Program-made: the position numbers and the translations under genes | NCBI RefSeq assembly: GCF_000611645.1 | Contig: NW_014011979.1 | Coordinates: forward strand, 1-12,642 | DNA length: 12,642 bases | Origin: Monoraphidium neglectum | Lineage: Eukaryota > Chlorophyta > Chlorophyceae > Sphaeropleales > Selenastraceae | Reading direction: 5' to 3' | The notes under the pieces: model-generated | The model's database searches: none | What the model was told of the DNA's origin: nothing | What the model saw: only the letters and a program-made list of their open reading frames with translations | Shown: positions 7,585-12,642 of the stretch, piece by piece | How the letters are laid out: each line of letters begins with the position of its first letter | Position numbering within the stretch: position 1 is the stretch's first letter

Positions 7585-9700
7585 ATGGCGGCGATGGCGG
7601 ATGCAGCACAGGCGCGCGGCGGGCTGAAACGACCCGCTCGGGTGCAGCAAGTGCTTGGTGAGCACCCGCACCACCCATAGGTTGCGACAAGATAGCATTT
7701 TCTGAGCAACCGCCGTTGCCCCGCACCTGCACGCTGTGCTGCATCAGTGCAGGACAATACCGGTCCTGCTTAGCCCATCCTCCTCTGTTGAATTGACGCA
7801 GACCACCTAGCGTCCCACCCCATGCGGGTCACCTCCCAGGCCATGCAGTACGACGCGTCGCCCTCGACCCAGGTGAGGGCGGTACAGCACTCAGGCGCAC
7901 ATGGCTGCGGTGCCCCAGGCTGTTTCCAGGCCCACGCGTGCATGCTGTCGAGGGCCGCGTACACGTGGCTATGGGCTGACTGCCAGATGGCGGCAGAGTG
8001 GGCCACCAGCCTAAGCATGGCTATAGCCGCTGCTTTCGGCCTGTAACGACTGCAGCTGCGGCCCCCTCTTGAGTTTGCCACGCATCCTGCCTACAATCAC
8101 CCGACCGCCCGCCCAGCTTCCGCCCTGCGCCGCGAGCCTCACCCCGGACGAAGCGCTGCCCCCACCAAGCGGCGGCGCCGGCGACTCGGTCGCGCGGCAG
8201 CACTATGGACGCGTCATCGCGGCGCTGCTGTACGTCGCCACCGGCGGCCTAGACCAGGCGAGCACGCGGCGCGCACGCCGGACTGCGCGTCGCGCACGCC
8301 GGACTGCGCGCCGCGCGCCATCGCACACCCTTATTCCTTGCTCGTTTGTTTGCTGGCCGCCGGCCGCTGCCCTGCGCTGCACCAACATACCCCCGACCGC
8401 GGCCGAAGCTTGAAACGATGCCGTGCCACATCTTCCAGAATCGCTTGTTGGCGCGTTGACGTGGCGCCCCGTCCCCCTATGCCCGCCCATTGGCGGCCGC
8501 GCCCTGCACCCTGCAGGCGCATAACCTGGTCACGCCGCTGTGCTGGGGCTCCTGGACGGCCTACGTGAGTTGGCAGGCAAAGCGGGCGCCCCTCAAACCA
8601 TTTGAAACTGATCAGATGCTTGATTGTATGGGATCCGAAGGGAGCCCCAGCAGCCGCGCGCCGGGGCCTCCCGCCCATTGGCCAAGCGCCGCGTCATGCC
8701 GCATTCGCCCTTGCCGAGCTCCCCCACAGCTGCAGCCCTTGAGCGAGCGGCGGCTGGCTCGACCCCGCCGCAGCCCCGGTGCCGGCTCGACCCAGCCGAC
8801 CCTGACCTCGACTTTCCTGCCCACCACAAACCCCGGCCGGGCACACCCAGGGCGGCGCCCCGATTGCAGGGTCACCCGCAGCGAGGGACGCCGCGTACGT
8901 CCACGCGCTCATCCACCGGCAGGAGGGAAGGTGCGCTGACGTGCAGTCGCGCGAGTATGCGTGTTCTTGTGTGGAAGTGGGCTTGTGCCGGGGAATGTGT
9001 TTGTGTGTGCGTGTGTTTGCGCGTGCGTGTGTGGGCAGAGGCGGCCGCTTGTGCCGTCTGTCGTAGGTGCATGCACGAGCACTGCTCGGCTCAGCCGCCT
9101 CTGGCGCAGCTCACGCTGGTTTACCTGGAGTCCAGAATAATCAGCTGCGTCGACACCTGTCATCATTTCAAAGCTGCCCTAAATTTTACACACGCTCTGG
9201 AATCCACTGCCTGGAAACAGAGCCTGCTGTGGCCTCTGCCCCATCCGCACCCTCATCAACGCCCCATCTGCACACCCATTTACCCAGCCCTGATCCACTC
9301 CTGTCCGGCCCCTTTCCACATAAATGTCCGCAGCTGCGACGGCGAGTTCGGCAGCGGCTGGTCAAACGCCAACTACTGGTACTCATCCGCCTCCGCAGCT
9401 TCCCACCCCATCGCGCCCCGCCTTGCCGACGCCGCCCGGCGGCTGGCCCAGGGCGACGCCGAGTTGGAGAAAGCCGCAGCATCGCTCACCGCCGCCGGCG
9501 GCGGCGGCGCGGCGGGGAAAGGCGGCGCAGGGGGTACCTGGGACCCTTTGCGCTTCGTGGGGCTGTGCGCGCGGGCGGCGGAGGGCGGGGATGCGCGGCT
9601 GCTGGGGTACTGCGGGCAGCTGATGGGGCGCGAAGTGGAGCTGCTGCTGGACCACTGCTACGAAGCTGCGGCCGCGGCAGCTGCTGGTCGCAAGACGTAG
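7585..9700 (+). CDS. Conserved uncharacterised protein with H-x3-HR-x-E and NANYW motifs
   Basis: The exons are 7585-7657, 7802-7872, 8117-8257, 8517-8564, 8851-8930 and 9334-9700, in compatible phases, giving 259 residues. Exon ends are supported by how well the pieces join: RVQQVL + D + HLASHPMRVTSQAM, GGLDQ + AHNLVTPLCWGSWTAY, then GGAPIAGSPAARDAAYVHAL, then IHRQEGS + CDGEFGSGWSNANYWY. Visible signature residues are H97, W105, W108, H129, H133-R134-x-E136 and G146-W-S-N149-A-N-Y-W153. The C-terminus (FVGLCARAAEGGD, then MGREVELLLDHCYEA) also fits a family of uncharacterised proteins I recall from bacteria and eukaryotes that ends with an E-W-E-L-L-F-D-H/Y-C-like helix. I cannot give its family name or function; paired His and Glu hint at metal or substrate binding, which is inference. 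In-frame ATGs also exist at 7468 (adding an Arg/Ala-rich, possibly transit-peptide-like, 39 residues) and 7594. Intron 3 starts with GC. Confidence 0.75.
8271..8312. repeat. 21-bp tandem direct repeat, two copies
   Basis: Two adjacent 21-bp units (8271-8291 and 8292-8312) differing at one base, within intron 3 of the uncharacterised gene and 13 bp after its GC splice donor. Both strands stay open in some frames across the repeat, which explains spurious Arg-rich open frames here. Confidence 0.85.
8996..9034. repeat. GT-rich microsatellite in intron 5
   Basis: Imperfect (GT)n with GC interruptions, soon after the donor of intron 5 (8931-9333) of the uncharacterised gene. It gives frames rich in Val/Cys on one strand and Thr/His on the other, and is not coding. 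Confidence 0.85.
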
Positions 9701-10251
9701 TAATATGCCACGCGCCCACACGTTGTGTGCTGGGGAGGATAAGCACCGGGGGATCAAATCAACTGTGACAGTTACACGGAATTGCGTTTTCAGGAGGCGA
9801 CTTGCATTGGCGAGTCAGATGCTGCAATTGTGATTCCCCACCTCCAGCGCCAAACTACCAGGCGCTTTGCATGCTATACCATTGATTCCCAGGCCCCCGT
9901 TCCGCACGACTGGGGCACCAAAACATGTGGGTGGCCAGCCCTGGGCACGTCGGCAGGCACTGGGTTTGCTAGCCTCAGCAGCGGGAGCCGCGTGACGCAG
10001 CTGCTGCACCGCAGTTAGGATGCAGTGCCCATCAGAATGGCCTAGCCCCGGCGCCTGCAAGGAAGCAACTGCGATCAATACGCAGCGGGCCTGCTGCAAA
10101 GCCCGGCGTCAACACCATGGTGTTGGCCATGACACAAGCACACAGCCCCTGTCTACACACAGGCAACGTCTACATCACAGCCATCCAACCACATACTGCC
10201 TGCCAAGCGCTGCTCTGGGGGTGGGCACGTGCGGATGGCCCCGCCGGGTGC
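9701..10251. other. Convergent 3' region between the uncharacterised gene and CURT1
   Basis: About 550 bp between the stop codons of two convergent genes, presumably holding both 3' UTRs. A TGTAA lies on the minus strand at 9776-9772, and I see none on the plus strand after 9700. Several open frames cross the region without recognisable motifs. Confidence 0.5.
9772..9776 (-). terminator. TGTAA polyadenylation signal for CURT1 (candidate)
   Basis: The minus strand reads TGTAA about 480 bp after the CURT1 stop codon. If used, the CURT1 3' UTR would nearly reach the stop codon of the convergent gene at 9700. Confidence 0.35.
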
Positions 10252-12642
10252 CTACTCGTTTTTCCCGAAACCCTTTGCACCCTTGCCGGGCGCGCCGCCG
10301 GCGGCGCCCTTCTGCGGCGGCCACGCGGACGCCGGCCCCTGCGCGCGCAGCGGCCGCTGCTGCTGCTCCTTCAGGGCCTCCACCGCGCCCTCCAGGTTGC
10401 TGGCGCTGTCCACCTCGCCCAGCCGCGGCGCGTCGCCGCGCTTGACGCCTGTGGGCGCCGACGCGGGCGAGGGTGGCGGGGTCGAGGTGCTGTGATGTGA
10501 GTGAAGGCGGCTGTTTTGTGGTGGGGCCGCGGCGGGATTCCCCAGCCAGAAAAAGCTGCCACGCGACCGCTTTATATGGAAGAATTCTACTACCAAAGAT
10601 GAGCGCGACAGCTCTCCAGCACACAATGTTGTCTCCATAGCTGTCATGGATGCCACGCAGAACGAACTCCTGAAACAGCAAGCGTGTCGTCGCAAGGGAC
10701 GCCCAAGGAGTGCGCGCACCCGTGCCGGCCGGGGGCTTGGCGCCCTCCGCGGCGCGCATGTAGGTGTCGGTGGCGCTCGCAGTGAGAGAGGCCCTCAGAT
10801 CCTTCAGGTTGCGGCGCAGGTCCTCACGCCCCTCCGCAAACAGCAGGAACCTGGCCAAGAGGATTTTCAAATCCAGATTGAATCAACACAAATCAACTTG
10901 GTAGATGATACAAACAGGCACCCGCTCAACGATGATGCAGCCCGCCTGGTGGTCCAAGGGGCAGGGCGAGACTCTGTCGCCCACCCAACTGTGCGGTGCA
11001 GCTTCCCGTGCTGTCACATGTGCTGTAAGGCACCCAGACGCCCCGCCTGCCCTCGTGTGCCCCTCAAGCGAGCTGCTCGCTGCCATCACAATTCATCTCA
11101 CAACTCATTTGCTGTCTGGTTGCCCTGAACAGGTTTCAAGGCGCGAAACCAACCCCTCCATCCACCTGTGCCCCAAAATCATCCGAGAAATGACATCATC
11201 AGCAACCGACGAGGCCCGTCCCAGCCCCTGCAGGCACAACTCATTCGCTGTCTGGTTGCCCTGAACAGGTTTCAAAGCGCGAAACCCACCCCTCCATCCA
11301 CCTGTGCCCCAAAATCATCCGAGAAATGACTTCATCAGCAACCGACAAGGCCCGTCCCGGCCCCTGCAGGCGAAATATCTGCCTACCTACCGCTTGCAGC
11401 AAACTACCTGCCCACCTGCTGCTTGCAGCAAACTACCTGCCCACCTACTGCTTGCAGCAAACTACCTGCCCACCTGCTCCCTTGCAGCAAACTACCTGCC
11501 CATCTGCTGCTTGCAGCAAACTACCGCCCCACCTGTAGGTGAACCACCCCGAGTAGGTGGTGCCGACCAGCTTGAGCAGGAAGGGCAGCAGGGGCAGGTG
11601 GTCGACGGCGTCAATGAGGCCGCCGGTGACCCAAATGGCCACGGCGATGGCGGCCGTGTAGCTGCGGGGGTGAGAGCGTGGCCGCGCCAGAGGGCGAGGG
11701 TCACCTCAGACCGGAGGGCTGGCAGCCTGCTGCGGCTGATGTTTTGCTCGGGGTCAAAGGGGGCTGCGACAAAACTCACAAGTCGTAAAACACAGCCCAG
11801 CGGCGTCTGCGCTGAGCCCTCCCTGCGAAAGCACGTAGCTCTCCCGCCATCCCATGGCAGCACACAGCACAGACAATCCTAACCGTGTGCGCGTAGCGCC
11901 GCCTGCTGCGGCCTCGCACTGCTGTTGCAGGGGGCAGCTCACCCGAGGACCTCAACCTTGTTGGTGGTGGACTCCCACTTTGCCACGGCACGGTTGGCAA
12001 ACTCCTTCGCCTTTCTCAGGGCGTCGGGCTGGTCGTACTGGGGTGGAAGGAGGGACATTGCACACACGCTTGCGTGCGCATGCATGGCCGTGCGTGCGTG
12101 TTCGAAACACTGTTTCGTGGTGTGCGTGCGAGGGTTTGTGCGTGTACACGCATGTCACATGCGTGCACGGTGCGTGAAAGGGCGCTTGGGCGAAAGTCTG
12201 CCCAATCAGAGGCGCGCGCAGCGTTGATTGGGCCAGCCACCCACATCCATGTAGTAATCCCCTGTGCCTCCAGTCATCTGAGGGTTGCGGGCAGGACCAG
12301 GAATCGCGTAACAGCGCAGCCTCAGGGGCGGGACGGAACCAGTGGGGATGCGTGCGTGCGACGGGATGAGTGCAGTTGCAGTTGAGGGTGCTGGGCGTCG
12401 AAAGGCCCAGGAGCAGTGGGTTCGCGGCGATGCGGGAAGATCCTGCTCGGGCCAGTTTGCCAGTCAAGGCATGACACCTGACCCATATGGCATTGAGCCC
12501 ACGCCGCAACGTATTGCACAACATGCAGATCGCCTGTGTGGCACAAGGGCTCACGTCGACGTCGCGCTGGCCAACAGGGGGCGGAAACTTGGTGCGCTGC
12601 TCCGTGTCGCTGCCTGCCAGGCGGATGGCGGAGGGTGGGGGG
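10252..12642 (-). CDS. CURT1: CURT1/CAAD-domain thylakoid membrane protein, 5' end off the window
   Basis: CURT1 proteins oligomerise in chloroplast thylakoids and bend grana margins; the shared CAAD domain has two transmembrane helices flanked by amphipathic helices. The visible exons are 12642-12555, 12037-11943, 11661-11533, 10850-10720 and 10448-10252, in compatible phases, giving 212 residues without a start codon. Residues 30-60 (YDQPDALRKAKEFANRAVAK, then WESTTNKVEVL) form the leading amphipathic helix. Residues 62-110 hold two membrane helices (YTAAIAVAIWVTGGL and LPLLPFLLKLVGTTYSGW) with the family hallmarks PLLPxLLxLVGxxYxxWFxYR. FLLFAEGREDLRRNLKDL is the following amphipathic helix, corresponding to the family's F-x-K-SRxEL-xx-I. 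An unusual tail of roughly 80 residues follows, ending in a Gly/Lys-rich stretch before TAG. A chloroplast transit peptide would be encoded beyond 12642. It could be another CAAD-domain protein rather than a strict CURT1 orthologue. Confidence 0.85.
11101..11372. repeat. 136-bp tandem duplication in CURT1 intron 3
   Basis: Two adjacent copies (11101-11236 and 11237-11372), both beginning CAACTCATT and ending CCCCTGCAGGC, with only a few mismatches. The high identity indicates a recent duplication. It lies within intron 3 (11532-10851). Confidence 0.92.
11392..11537. repeat. 29-bp tandem array, five copies, overlapping a CURT1 splice donor
   Basis: Five units of 29 bp (one of 30) starting at 11392, 11421, 11450, 11480 and 11509, each with the core GCTTGCAGCAAACTAC. 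The last copy runs into the end of CURT1 exon 3 (donor GT at 11532-11531). On the transcribed strand most units carry an AG-GTGGG or AG-GTAG sequence resembling the true donor. Confidence 0.9.

Noticed and set aside
9061..9333. Open frame continuing upstream of the last exon of the uncharacterised gene
   Set aside because: It disagrees with the splice phase that joins HRQEG to CDGEFGSGW. The stretch is best read as intron 5.
11304..11882. 192-codon plus-strand frame with repeated Cys/Leu/Pro units
   Set aside because: It is the translation of the 29-bp tandem array antisense to CURT1, not a protein.
12098..12112. Inverted repeat GTGTTCGAAACAC
   Set aside because: Short palindrome inside CURT1 intron 1 without other regulatory context.

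Overview
The window looks like nuclear DNA of a green alga (Chlorophyta). It is GC-rich and its genes are broken by short GT-AG introns, mostly 100-700 nt. Coding exons are strongly G/C-ending and carry Ala/Gly/Pro/Gln runs. Introns hold CA/GT microsatellites. One gene encodes a CURT1/CAAD-type thylakoid protein, which points to a photosynthetic eukaryote. I cannot name the species. All exon models are my own, built by matching splice phases to recalled family sequences; no alignment or transcript data were used.

Layout. (1) 1-3208, minus: an RMC1 (Mic1/Bulli/C18orf8) homologue, six exons visible, C-terminal part beyond the left edge. (2) 3329-4205, minus: a complete four-exon ENY2/Sus1 gene of 109 aa, only 120 bp upstream of RMC1 on the same strand. 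(3) 4206-7584: about 3.4 kb with no gene I can name. It holds one convincing short reading frame (5652-5759, a 35-aa protein with 8 cysteines) behind a TATA-like box, and otherwise only weak, unassigned splice-flanked segments. (4) 7585-9700, plus: a six-exon gene for a conserved but uncharacterised protein with an H-x3-HR-x-E / NANYW signature, including a probable GC-AG intron. (5) 10252-12642, minus: a CURT1/CAAD membrane protein, 5' end beyond the right edge, whose third intron contains two different tandem arrays. Genes 4 and 5 are convergent.

The genes do not form one pathway: RMC1 belongs to endosome/lysosome (Rab7) trafficking, ENY2 to SAGA chromatin modification and mRNA export, CURT1 to thylakoid membrane curvature. 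No mobile element, tRNA, rRNA or CRISPR array was recognised. The most notable points are the ENY2-RMC1 pair as a candidate bicistronic unit, the array of repeated splice-donor-like sequences starting at a CURT1 exon boundary, the Cys-rich microprotein, and the uncharacterised gene.
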